Shown: positions 1-15,400 of the stretch, one piece after another
Layout: each line of letters starts with the position of its first letter
Numbering within the stretch: the stretch's first letter is position 1
DNA from: Tetrahymena thermophila SB210
Taxonomy: Eukaryota; Ciliophora; Oligohymenophorea; Hymenostomatida; Tetrahymenidae
Reading direction: 5' to 3'
DNA length: 64,000 nt
Assembly: GCF_000189635.1 (NCBI RefSeq)
Contig: NW_002476508.1
Coordinates: 1-64,000 of the forward strand
Translations under genes and position numbers: made by a program
Notes under the pieces: generated by a model
Databases searched by the model: none
What the model was told of the DNA's origin: nothing
What the model saw: the letters and a program-made list of their open reading frames with translations, nothing else

Positions 1-178
1 CACCCCAACCCCCCAACCCAAACCCCAACCCCAACCCCAACCCCAACCCCAACCCCAACCCCAACCCCAACCCCAACCCCAACCCCAACCCCAACCCCAA
101 CCCCAACCCCAACCCCAACCCCAACCCCAACCCCAACCCCAACCCCAACCCCAACCCCAACCCCAACCCCAACCCCAA
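1..178. repeat. Telomere, C4A2 repeats (chromosome left end)
   Basis: Uninterrupted CCCCAA hexamers run to about base 178, then AT-rich sequence begins abruptly. The C-rich strand at the 5' end is the orientation expected for the left end of a linear chromosome, and CCCCAA is the Tetrahymena/Paramecium-type repeat. The outermost ~25 bases are irregular, with runs of six C, three C and three A. No breakage sequence is expected to survive here, because it is removed during macronuclear chromosome formation. Confidence 0.98.
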
Positions 179-542
179 TAAATCAAATTATTTACATAAA
201 ATTTGCTCAAAATTAAAAATGCATGTTTTAAAAACCAAGAATAATTATTAATTTTATCAGAATGTAGAAGTAGATGATATTAGAGTAGGTAGGAAAAATT
301 TTGTGCACATTTGAAGTAGACTGTTTAATAGATTTTCTAAGATAGAAAAAAAGTAAATATTTTTATTTTTTTTTTTGAAAGAAGAATTATATCCAAGTTT
401 ATATTGAATGCATTTATTAAATAAAATATATATAGATAGATAGACTAAGAAAAATTATCAAAAATTATAAATAAATTCTTCTGATTGATTAATTGTTTGA
501 TTGATTTGTTTGTTTTACAAAATTAAAGAAGTTAGTAAAAAG
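179..542. other. Subtelomeric spacer and Pelota upstream region
   Basis: This stretch of 364 AT-rich bases separates the telomere from the first start codon. It has a T-run near 360-376 and a short TAGA/GATA run near 430-445. No coding frame is seen. It must hold the promoter and 5' untranslated region of the Pelota gene. Confidence 0.6.
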
Positions 543-2088
543 ATGAGAATTATAAAAAGATATATTAGCAAGGGCGAAGGCTATTTAACTTTAGTTCCTA
601 CTGAGGAAGAAGATTACTGGCACATTTATAACTTAGTTTCTAACGGTGATATTGTCCGTTCTGCAACTTTCAGAAAGATAACCAAGGAGTCAAAGACAGG
701 AGTTAAAGATGTCATTAAAAAGAAAATTACTCTCACTTTGAAGATCGTTGCTATTAATTACTATGCAGGCGAGTTCCTGCAACTTTCTTTGAAGGGAAGA
801 AACATAAAAGAAAATGATTACCTAAAGATGGGTTAATTCCATACTTTTAATTTAGAATTAGACTAGCAGATTACTATCATTAAATAAAATTGGGATTCTT
901 TCCATTTTAAGATTATTAAGGATATTTCTGACCCTACTCATGATTCAGAACTAGCTGCATTTGTTATGGATGAAGTAATCAAAATTTTTTATTAAATTTA
1001 AAGTTTGTTTGAATTTCAACAACTAAGAAAAGAAATGTTAAATGCTTTTTGAAATATAGAAAAAAATTAATTAGTTTGTTTTTGTAATGATGAATTATTT
1101 AATAAATGATAGGGAATAGCACATTTGTGTTTCATAAAATCTTCAATTACAATAATGAAGCATAAAATAGAAAAGCACATACCTAAGAAGAAGAGTGGAG
1201 CCGAGCAACATGACAAGGCAATGGAAAAGTTCTTCGAAACCTGCTTTGAGTATTTGGTAACTGTTAATTATGATTAAATAAAGTGCCTTGTTATTGCTTC
1301 TCCTGGTTATGTGAAAGATGATTTCTACAAATATATATAAGATTAGTTGCAGAGAGCGGATCTAGCTGCATTCAACAAGAGGTCAAACTTCCTTTAAAAG
1401 ATAGTCAGAGCTAAGTCATCAACAGGATATTTGAATAGTTTAAGTGAAGTATTGAGTGACCCCACTATCTAAGAGTAGTTAAAAGATACAAAGGCTATCA
1501 AAGAAGTGAGAGCTCTAGATGATTTTTACAAGGTATCAAAGATATGAATTATTTTATTAAATAGAATGAAAGTGTTTTTATTTATTGCTTTAAATAATTT
1601 TATTAATTACAAAATAGGTTATGAGTAAAGATCCTGATATGGTTTGCTATGGATAAAAGCATGTATTTAAAGCATACGAAGATAATGCTATTTAAACCTT
1701 ACTTTTGAGTGACAGTCTTTTTAGAATTAAAGATTTGAGTTAACGTAAAAAATTCAATAATTTGATCGATGACACTAAGAAGAAGGGAATTGACTCTTTG
1801 ATTTTCTCTAGTTTGCACAGTAGTGGAGAAAAATTAAATAATTTAACAGGTATAGCAGCTATCCTTAGATATCCTATCCCTTATGAAGACGAAGAGATGG
1901 AGTAATCTGAAGAAATAGTTGAAAATTTTAGAGTAAAGATAGAAGAAAGAGAAGAAGTCGAAGACGAAAAATCCATTATGGGAGATGATGAAAAATTAGA
2001 AGCTGAAAGAATAGCAAAAGAGTTAGAAGCATTTTCTTTAGATAATTTAGACGAAGAACAAAAGCAAGATGAAGACGAAAATCTTTGA
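543..2088 (+). CDS. PELO: Pelota/Dom34 ribosome-rescue factor
   Basis: The protein is a homologue of Pelota/Dom34, which with Hbs1 enters the empty A site of stalled ribosomes and, with ABCE1/Rli1, splits them (no-go and non-stop decay). Exons are 543-974, 1113-1532 and 1618-2088, with phase-0 introns of 138 and 85 bases, giving 440 aa against about 385 in animals. The N-terminal domain starts MRIIKRYISKGEGYLTLVP and contains the family signature WHIYNLVSNGD. The central domain has IASPGYVKDDFY and the C-terminal domain has LDDFYK and IFSSLHSSGEKL followed by LTGIAAILRYP. As expected for Pelota, no eRF1-type GGQ is seen. About 55 extra residues at the C-terminus are strongly acidic (Glu/Asp-rich). 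The start is the ATG at 543; the upstream in-frame TTG has no support. In-frame TAA and TAG codons fall at Gln or variable positions, confirming code 6. Confidence 0.95.
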
Positions 2089-3867
2089 AGTTTAGTTTAA
2101 TATTAGTTAGTATTGTAGATATTTAAATGATGTTTATAGCTTAATTTTTATATAATTATTCGCACATACATAGCAGTTCAATTTACTTATAAAATTAAAT
2201 ATTGCATTAGTATTTAATCTAACAAAAAAGTTGTTATTTTGAAAGCTTTCATTTGATAAATATCGACTTCAACTTTAAGCTAATTTTAGAATTTTAGGGT
2301 TTAAACAAACCTAAGAGTTAATTTAAAATTTCATTTTAGCTATTTAAGATAAATTGAATGAAATTTAATTAATTTAAATGTTTTTAATTAATTAATTTGG
2401 TTTCAAAATTAGTAACTAAATTTAAATTTTATTTTAAAAAATGAAAGTATTTTTTGAGTAATATTTAAATATTAAATTTGTACTACTAATTTTTAAGTTT
2501 ATTTTAAGTAAGGAGATATTAGTTAAAAGCTTTATTTAAAATAGTAATCAGTTTATTCAATAAAAAATCAGTTTTAAATAAGCTAATTTAAAGTAAATTT
2601 TTACATTTTTTTATTAATTTCAACTTTTTTTTTAAATAAAAATAATTGTTTTATTTTTTATTATAAATGATAAAATTATTTAAAAATAATTTTTATTTAT
2701 TTATAAAAATATTCCTAAATTAATTGAAAATCCAAATCTTAATCAATTAAGAATGAATTTGTATTTTTAAAAAATTAATTTATGCTTTTAAATTTTTATT
2801 CAGAAATAGATTTGAATTTTAGTGATAAATAAAATTAATATAGAATATTTTAAATTTTGAATTAAAATTTAGTTTATAATAGAAAATAATTAGTTAATAG
2901 TTGTTATTTTTAATTAATTTAATAGGCTATTAAATTTAGTCTTTTTTGTGAGTGAAGGTTGAAGATATGTTTTCAAAATATGTAATTTGACAGCAATCTA
3001 ATTGGTGAAAGTAGAAATAAGAAATGAAAATATGTAAATTATGGTCAATCAATTTTGAAATAGTAGAAATTAGAATTAATAAGTAAATCAATAAATGGTG
3101 AAGCTTGCATAAAAAGCTATTAAATAATTAAGTAGAATGATTGAATTATTGATTAATGGTGGTAGAAATGTAGGATTGGTTATGAGGATATATAGAAGAT
3201 AGATAGATAGATAAATAAATACTAAGAAAAAGATATTTTGAATTGTGTGTGTTAATATTGAAAAGAAATAAATGGATATAATTTTAAATATAGTATTGTT
3301 TGATGAAATAAATAAACACAATATTTTAAATATTTTAAAAATGAAAAAAAAAAAAAGATATTTAGGAACATATAAAAAAATGCTGGAGAGTGAAGGATAA
3401 AAGAATGAAGGAAAGAATATAAATGAAATAAGAGAAAAATACAAGGAAGAGTGAAAATAGTGTGGATAAAAAGTATAAAGAATTTCAAATTATTTTTAAA
3501 GAGGGTTCAAAGTTATTTAGATTTTTTTTTTCTTCTTCTCCTCTTTTTTGTGAATGATCAATGCATAAATGAATGAAAAGTTCTTTTTTCTTTGTTCTCA
3601 TGTTCTATTGAAATATGCAGAAAAAATTAGAAACAAATAAATCAAGAAAGAAAGAAAGATGGGAAGTGAAGAGATACAATCACTTAATACAAATAAATTA
3701 ATTAGCAAAGATAATCATATAATATTTGTAAATTACCATAGAGTTTGCATTTAGTTATACAAGCATCTTAAAAGGAAAAAGGCAAAAAAATCAAAACAAA
3801 AAAGCGAAAAAAAAAAATCAAATAATTATATTAATATAATCAAAGAAAAAAGAGAAAACAAACAAAA
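2089..3867. other. Intergenic, AT-rich, no gene seen
   Basis: About 1.8 kb of A+T-rich sequence lies between Pelota and beta-NAC. It has A-rich and T-rich runs (for example 3342-3356 and 3522-3530) and short GATA repeats near 3200. Open stretches on the minus strand around 3088-3488 are low-complexity Phe/Ile/Tyr/Ser reading of A-rich plus-strand sequence and lack coding character. The last ~100 bases are A-rich, typical of a ciliate 5' leader. Confidence 0.6.
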
Positions 3868-5738
3868 ATGAATCAAGAAGTCTTAGAAGCCAGAAAGAAA
3901 TTATAAGAAAAGATTGGTGACTCCAGAACCGGTGGTAAGGGTACCCAAAGAAGAAAGGTCAAGAAGGTTACCAAGACCCAAATTACTGATGACAAGAAGC
4001 TCAAGACCGTCATCAAGAAGTTCGGTGTCCAACCTTTCTAAGGTATTGATGAAGTCAACATGTTCAAGGACGACAAGACCATCTTACACTTCGATAGACC
4101 CGAAGGTAAATAATTTATTCAAACTTTGATTGAATAAATAATTTCTATCTTATATTAATTAATTTATTTTATTAACAGTCTTGGCCTCCATCCAAAACAA
4201 CACCTTCGTCGTTATCGGCAAGAGCGAAACCAAGAGTAAGGATTTTACAAATATTTAGTTTTATTCCATAATATATATGATCATTAATGAGCTCTTAAAG
4301 AAAGAGCGAGAGAGAGGAAGAGAGATTTTAGTGTTGATAATAGTACCTTCTTTAAGTGAATTAGCCTTAAAGTTAACAATATAAGGTAATAGTAATGCTT
4401 GAACTTTGTCGTTAATAAGGTAGAGTAATTTATCAAGCAATATTTCTATCATACGAGTATAGTGTTTAAATTGCTACTCCTTTAGAATAAACTTTTGTCT
4501 CTATTGAAACAAAGATAAAAAGCTAGATAGATAGATAGATTTAGATAGAAAGATTCTATGATTTATTTAAATTTTATACTACACTACTTCTAGCTATGAG
4601 TTAGAATATTTGTTAAGCATTCTCTTAGTCTGATTCCTATGGTGAATGCATCATGCATGCCATGTTTGTTTAAGATGTATCTCTCTTTAGTCCTTAGAAG
4701 CAAGCAACTCTTTTTAATTATAGTTGAGACCTTTCTGATTTAGATTTTAGACTAATAAAAGAGTTGTTTAAATCTTTTTAAAAATTAGAATTCAGAAATT
4801 TTGTAAAAAAATAACTAAAAATTTCTTTCTACTCTAATCTTACTTACTTACAACAAACGAATTTGATTAGATTTTTGTGTACGGACGGCATGACGCATAT
4901 GCTTAAATAATAAAAATAATCACATTAAACTATTCAAATTAAAAAATACTTAACATAAGATAGTCAAAATTAAAATATTTGTAAAAAAGCATGAAGATTA
5001 AATGAGCAATAATCCTGCTTAATTTTTTTATCAATGAGTCATTAAATGAATTGCTTAATTCCTAAATAATTAATGAATTAATTAATGAGTGAGTGAGTTG
5101 TTCTTGTTGGTTTTACTTTGATTTTATCTAAAAAATGATTTTGTTAGAAAATACACCTATCTATCTATTCATCAATCAATCAATATATCAGCCCTTATTT
5201 GTAAGCAAACGAATCTAATCAATTTTTAAATCAAATTTAGAGATCTCCTTAATTTCTTTCTGTTGTTGATTCTTTCAAGTCTATTATAAAAGAAATACTT
5301 AAAGCCTACTTCAAACCTTAATTAATTAATTAATTAACATCTACCAGGTCTCCTTTTAGATAATTTTAAATATAATTAATCTGATAGTATTTATTAACTG
5401 AATTCTACTTCTTTAATAAGAAATTTAAAGCTGAAGGATCTCTTTATCTCTCTCTCTCTCGTTTAATGCTTGAGTTATTTAAGCTAAATAATAGCTTGTT
5501 AATGATGATATTAAAATTTTTCATTCTTACTTAAATTTGTAAATTAATATTCTTTTAATAAATAGACGTCAAGGACTTATTACCCGATATCTTACAACAC
5601 CTCGGACCCAAGTAACTCGGTGACTTGAAGGACTTATTGGCCTCCATGGGTGGTGAAAAGAAGGAAAAGGCTGGTGATGATGAAGAAATCCCCACTCTTG
5701 AATCCAACTTCGAAGAAGCTACCAAGAAGGTTGATTGA
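3868..5738 (+). CDS. BTF3: Nascent polypeptide-associated complex beta subunit (BTF3)
   Basis: Beta-NAC pairs with alpha-NAC at the ribosome exit tunnel to shield nascent chains and control SRP access. Exons are 3868-4105, 4179-4235 and 5566-5738, and all junctions are phase 1, giving 155 aa, a normal length. The ribosome-binding basic motif is present as [12 protein letters not shown] (about residues 22-33). The NAC dimer domain follows, with [17 protein letters not shown] and [13 protein letters not shown], and the tail ends in [15 protein letters not shown]. Codon use is strongly biased to C-ending codons and to CAA over TAA for Gln, unlike the neighbours, which suggests very high expression. 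The second intron (4236-5565, 1330 bases) is exceptionally long for a ciliate. The start ATG sits in an A-rich context (aaaaATG). Confidence 0.95.
4236..5565 (+). other. 1.33-kb intron 2 of the beta-NAC gene
   Basis: The intron begins GTAAGG and ends AATAG, with phase 1 on both sides. It holds a GA-rich block (about 4299-4326), a CT-rich block near its far end (about 5437-5462), and several short near-palindromes such as the GAATGCAT/ATGCATGC stretch around 4643-4661. A 63-codon minus-strand open stretch at 4261-4452 shows no recognisable protein. No intron-encoded gene could be supported. Confidence 0.8.
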
Positions 5739-6772
5739 GAAGGTTTGCTATGAGAGCTCTCACTTAATTATAAATACACATAAATATTTAAAGTATTTAA
5801 AACATATAACCCCTAATTCAATTTAATAGCTAAGGAAGGTGAAGACATACATTAAATTATATTGGCATTTTCCTTTAGTAAAACTACCTCACAGGCTAAA
5901 ATAAAAAATATAGTTCTCGATTTATATATTTTTATATGTTGTTCTTTTTTTTATCTGCTATTTTTCTCACAGCTGTGTTGAAAATTATTTAATTACAACT
6001 ATCATTTATTAATTATCATTCATTTACCACTTCTGTCTGTCTGCTTCAAATCATTCATTTTATTTATGAAACACCTTCATTCACTCCCAACAGTTATTTA
6101 AATTTCTCATATTTTCTTTCTTTACTTTTTCTTCAGAAATTTAAAAAATTGTCTACTTTTTTAATTCTATCACCCAAATAGTCTTTAATTCTACTTCATT
6201 CATTTGTGAAAAAATATCTTCAAAAAGAAAGAGTGTTTGTTTGAAATTTGCAGTCAATCGATCGCAAATATTTTGTACTTTTTGTTGCTCCTTAGAAATT
6301 AAGAAATTGAGCCTTCAATAAATTTGAACTTTTAAAAATTAAATTTTTTGACTTTGATTGAATAATTAATTAATTTGTAATTTGATAAACAACTAGAAAC
6401 ATGCAAATTATAAATTTTAATTAAAAAAAATAATCAAATTTAAAACAAAATAATTTTATAAACAAACAAACATTTTAAAAATAATTTTGTAAAAATAAAA
6501 ATAAAAATTTATGTGAAATGAAATTCTATTAAAAAAATATTATAAAATTTAATTGGCTGAAAATGTGTTTTAATTATTTTGCTTGATTGATTGATAGATT
6601 GATATTATATTTATTGATTGATTGATTTATTTTGATCAATACTATTTTAATTACATTTTATCATCATATAAATAGCTGACTAAATTATTATTTGCATAAT
6701 TAAAAAAAAGTATAAAAAATTAATTAATTCTCCTTAAAACTCAAAAAGAAATAAATATAAATATAAGATAAA
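5739..6772. other. Intergenic, AT-rich; 3' region of beta-NAC
   Basis: This spacer of about 1 kb carries no convincing coding frame. A GT...AG pair (about 5743-5829) lies just after the beta-NAC stop and could be a 3' untranslated-region intron. Downstream come CT-rich runs (about 6010-6130) and A-rich sequence that leads into the next start codon. Confidence 0.5.
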
Positions 6773-7099
6773 ATGGCTCGTGAAAGTGACTTTAACAGAA
6801 AAAAACTCTAAAATACTAAGATTAGGTAAATCTTTTATTTAAAATCAAATAGTTTAAGTAAAGCAAAATGATAAATTATTAGACGTGACAGAGCTAAAAA
6901 CATCAGAAAGCAAAAAAAAGCTAATGAATAGAAGAGATCCCAAGATGCTCAAAAAAATGAGATGAACGTTGAAGAAGTTGCTGTCTTAGATAAGAAGGGC
7001 AGAAGAGAATTAAGAAAAAAATAAATTAAGCTCGAAAAGAAAGAGCGTCTTAGAAAATTTAGAGAAGAAAGATAAAATGAAATTAATGAAGAATAATGA
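6773..7099 (+). CDS. Small basic, charged helical protein, function unknown
   Basis: Two exons, 6773-6825 and 6883-7099, are joined by a 57-base intron (GTAAAT...TTAG, phase 2) and encode 89 aa. The protein starts MARESDFNRKKLQ and is made almost entirely of Lys, Arg, Glu, Gln and Asn. Heptad-like stretches such as KKGRRELRKKQIKLEKKERL and FREERQNEINEEQ predict one long helix or coiled coil. There is no signal peptide or membrane segment. I do not recognise the family. Composition resembles small nucleolar or ribosome-assembly accessory proteins, but that is only an inference from charge. The correct reading frame, clean splice junction and TGA stop support a real gene. It lies between beta-NAC and the TTLL gene on the same strand. 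Confidence 0.75.
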
Positions 7100-7899
7100 A
7101 TGATCAATTTAGTATTTATTAAATATGTATTTTTTATAAATAAGTAAGAGTTGACTGATGGTTTTTATTAATATTCTTAAAAGTTGTTTTAGCTTATTGC
7201 AGTCTTAAATAAAAAGTTTTTAATTCAATTAATTGGTAACTAACTAGCTGATACAGCCAAGTTGTTTTTTAATTAGAATATTTTATTAAGCTGTTTGTTT
7301 TCTATTATCTTGGCCTATTTTAACCCTTAATTAATATTTATATATTTAATTATAATATAAATTGATTGATTATCTGCTTTAGGCCTAACCAGTTGAAGCA
7401 AATATTCAGCTTTATCCAAAAATTAATTAGAAAAAATTTATTTTATTTTAAAAATATCTTTTTTATTTGAAAAAAAAGATCCAAAAATAAATGAGAAAGA
7501 TTTAAAAATTAAAATTTAAAGTAGGAATAAATGTGTTATCATAAAGATTTTAATTTATTCAAAAGTGGTGTAATTAATTAATTAAAAAAAATATTCTTGC
7601 TAACTAATTAATTTATTTATCAATAATCAATTAAAAGTATTCATTCAAAAATCGTTGAATTAGTTCATTAATTAACTAATTCGTAAAATTGTAAAATTAA
7701 ATTTTGATAAGAATAACTATCGTATTCTAATAAGATAATCTCAGCCAACAAATTCTATTAAACAATCAAAAATCAAATTATTTCAAATATAAGAAACTTT
7801 TAAGTATTGTAAACATCTAAAAGCAATTAGCAGAGATTACTTAGATTACTAACTTTAGCGAATTTCTTAGTTTAATATAACTCTTAGCAATAAAAATAA
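7100..7899. other. Intergenic, no gene seen
   Basis: This spacer of 800 AT-rich bases lies between the small basic protein and the TTLL gene. No coding frame is supported. The minus-strand open stretch at 7841-8044 overlaps TTLL exon 1 and intron 1 and is a shadow. Confidence 0.5.
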
Positions 7900-12447
<4,548 letters not shown>

Positions 12448-15400
12448 TATTATGTAATATATTTATATTTAATTGTAACTTGTAATTAATTTATGTAATA
12501 ATAAATAAATATTTGCTCATTTTTAGAATAATTAAACCTAAAATTTATTTTTAAGTAAAAACTGCATATTTTTTATCCATCACTTTTATTCAATTTCAGT
12601 AAATCAAATTTATCTATCTATATAAAACAAACAAATAAATCTGTGTGGTAAAATTTGCAACTACATATTTATCTAAACTAATTGACATTCAATCATTTTT
12701 ATGTTCTCTAAATTTTTTTGGCATCTTTATTTTACAATTTAATAAATTCGATTCCATTATTAGATTTAAAAGCAGATTTGCTTGACATTTAAAACATTTA
12801 TGAAATCAAATCAAGTTTTAAATTCATCAGTCTTATTCCTTTTACATCTAACTAAAAGTATCATCTATTTAAAGAAAATATAAAAAGCAAATCTAAATTT
12901 AAAAATCTTTATTTATTTATTTATGAATACATACTAGCAAATAGTGATTTCAAATACACTTAAAACAAAATTAAATAATAATTTAAATATTTTAGTCTAT
13001 TGGAACTATGAAAAAATATTATTTTATATTATTTCAATTGAAAAGCCAATAATAGTTACATATATAATAATTATCCCTTAACTACTTTACCTAATTAATA
13101 TTAATGTATCTAAATAAAACCAACAATTTTTCTGTTTGTACTATTTTTGAAAATATTTTCTTTGGCTTTTTTCATTTTAGTAAAATAAATCTTCAGTAAA
13201 TTTTTTGAGATGACTTGATAGGATGGGATGGCTTATTTTTTGTGAGTTCAGAAAAACGATGTTAAAACTGAAGGTAATTAGCTAAATTAAATAATTTATT
13301 TTTAATTTTCTTTTATAAAAAGAGGAAGTAAGTTGAAAGCTTTTTCTTGAAAAAGTAAAATTGTAATCAGATGTTGAATATTGTGAAAAAGCTTATTTAT
13401 TTTTGTTAAAAGAGAATTTCGATAAAGATTACATTGCAAATAAATAAATAGGTAAGTAATTATATCTCAATAGTAATTATTTTGTTAAAACGCAAAGTAA
13501 TAATAAGTTTAAAATTAATTTGCTATAATATGCAAATAATATTTGTAATTTTAACATCAAAAATATAAAACGTTTTTCTTACAACTATAATTTTATTCCC
13601 AAAAAAAGGAACAAAATTATAAAAAAATGAATGAACAAAAAATAAGTAAACAACATATATTTATGTAGAAAAATAAATTGCACAGTTATTTTTTTATTTA
13701 TTGATAAATATCTCAATTTATCTTACAATTTACTAGTTAATAATTTATAAATTTAATTTACTATCACATTCTTATTTACACTTTTTAATTAAAATTTAGA
13801 TATGTAAAAGAATTAATCAGACGAGAAATCATTAATATCAAATACATTTTTATTAATTTCTCAGTGTCATCTTTCGTTTTTATATTTTTTACTACTTCTA
13901 ATTTACATCTAAAATCCAGTTAACTATTCATTTATTAAACATTTACTTAAAATTTTAAAATTATGCTGAGTTGTTCCCTAATTAGCTCTAACTGACTGAC
14001 TATAAATGAGTCAAAAAATATAATAATCGAATATTTTAGAATTTTAGAATGAATAAATGAATGAATAAATCTATATATTTTCTTTTTAGAATTTACTGTA
14101 GGTGTTAAAGGATAGGTGGATGTGAATTTCCAACATCTTCTTTATTAATTTGAATTTAAATGATTTCAATTAAGAAGGATAATCATTATTTTATCAGTAA
14201 TCAGTGTTTAATTAACTTAACAACATTTGTAATTGATTTTAACAAATCCCCCTATCATATGGTAAAAAGAAGTATTATTTTAATTTTACGTTTGGCAATT
14301 AATTAATTAATTTTTGTTAATTTAGTTAATATTTATCGATCATTCACGCATTTAAAATCTTTGGTAAATATTTATTTTGATAATTCTTCTATCATTCGTC
14401 ATTTATTAAATGACATTTGTTTATTTCTAAGGTGTAAGAAAATCAAAATATTAAATAAGTAAATCAACATCATAGATTAACTTGCATGCACTTGAATTCC
14501 AAATTCTAGCAATAAAAAATAAGTATTTAACTGGGTTAAACAATTTGTTGTTATAAATATTAGGATTTTTAAATAACTATTTAGAAAGATAAATTACTGT
14601 TTTCAGTCACTAAAAAAGTTAATTTACTTTCAAACAATATTAAGTTATTACAAACAAAAAAGTGTAAAGCAAATCACTTTTGAGAGATGTTGGATTTAAT
14701 GTTGAAACTTTTTAAAAAAATCATGTGATTATAAATAAATTGGATGGCATTTTCTATATCATAAATTTCTGATATCTTTCTTAATTTTGATTAATTATGT
14801 ACTTAACTAAAACAAACAGTTCATGTGATTAAAGCTTATAGACAAATAAAATTCAGGACAATCGAGTTATCTGTTTTTTAATGAATATATATTAAACCTG
14901 TGGCAATCCTAAAATAAATTACAAAAACAGTGTATTTAGATCTTACAAAAATCAATATGTGACATAAATAAATGTGCCAAAATTATTAGCCGCCTAGCCT
15001 GATCTTATTTCATAGTCTCAAAGTATAATAAAATTTATCTAGATAATCTATTTCAGCACACATCTATTTTAGAAAATTAATTGTGTTTTATTTCCGTTTT
15101 TTTAATTTAATTTGTTAGTGTAATAACTTTTATAATGAAGCTAAGGACTGTGTAATCTAATATATCTTTTTTTAGTTGAGATATTTTATTGTGGTGTTGA
15201 AATAAGAAGAAGAAAAATTAAGTTTTAATAATGACTGGTTAGTTGGTAATGTGTATATATTTAAATGTCAAATACAAGTAGACAGACATAAGAAATTAAT
15301 TATCGAATAATAATATCACTGATTTAATACAATAAATTAGATGTTTTATTTGTTTATTTACTTGTCTGCTTTTTTTATCAAAATCAACTCATAAATTCTT

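Noticed and set aside
3088..3488. Two overlapping minus-strand open reading frames (78 and 118 codons)
   Set aside because: They are Phe/Ile/Tyr/Leu/Ser repeats read from A-rich plus-strand DNA, have no family match, and sit in intergenic sequence.
4261..4452. 63-codon minus-strand frame inside the beta-NAC intron
   Set aside because: It is short, has no recognisable domain or suitable flanks, and the stretch is explained as intron.
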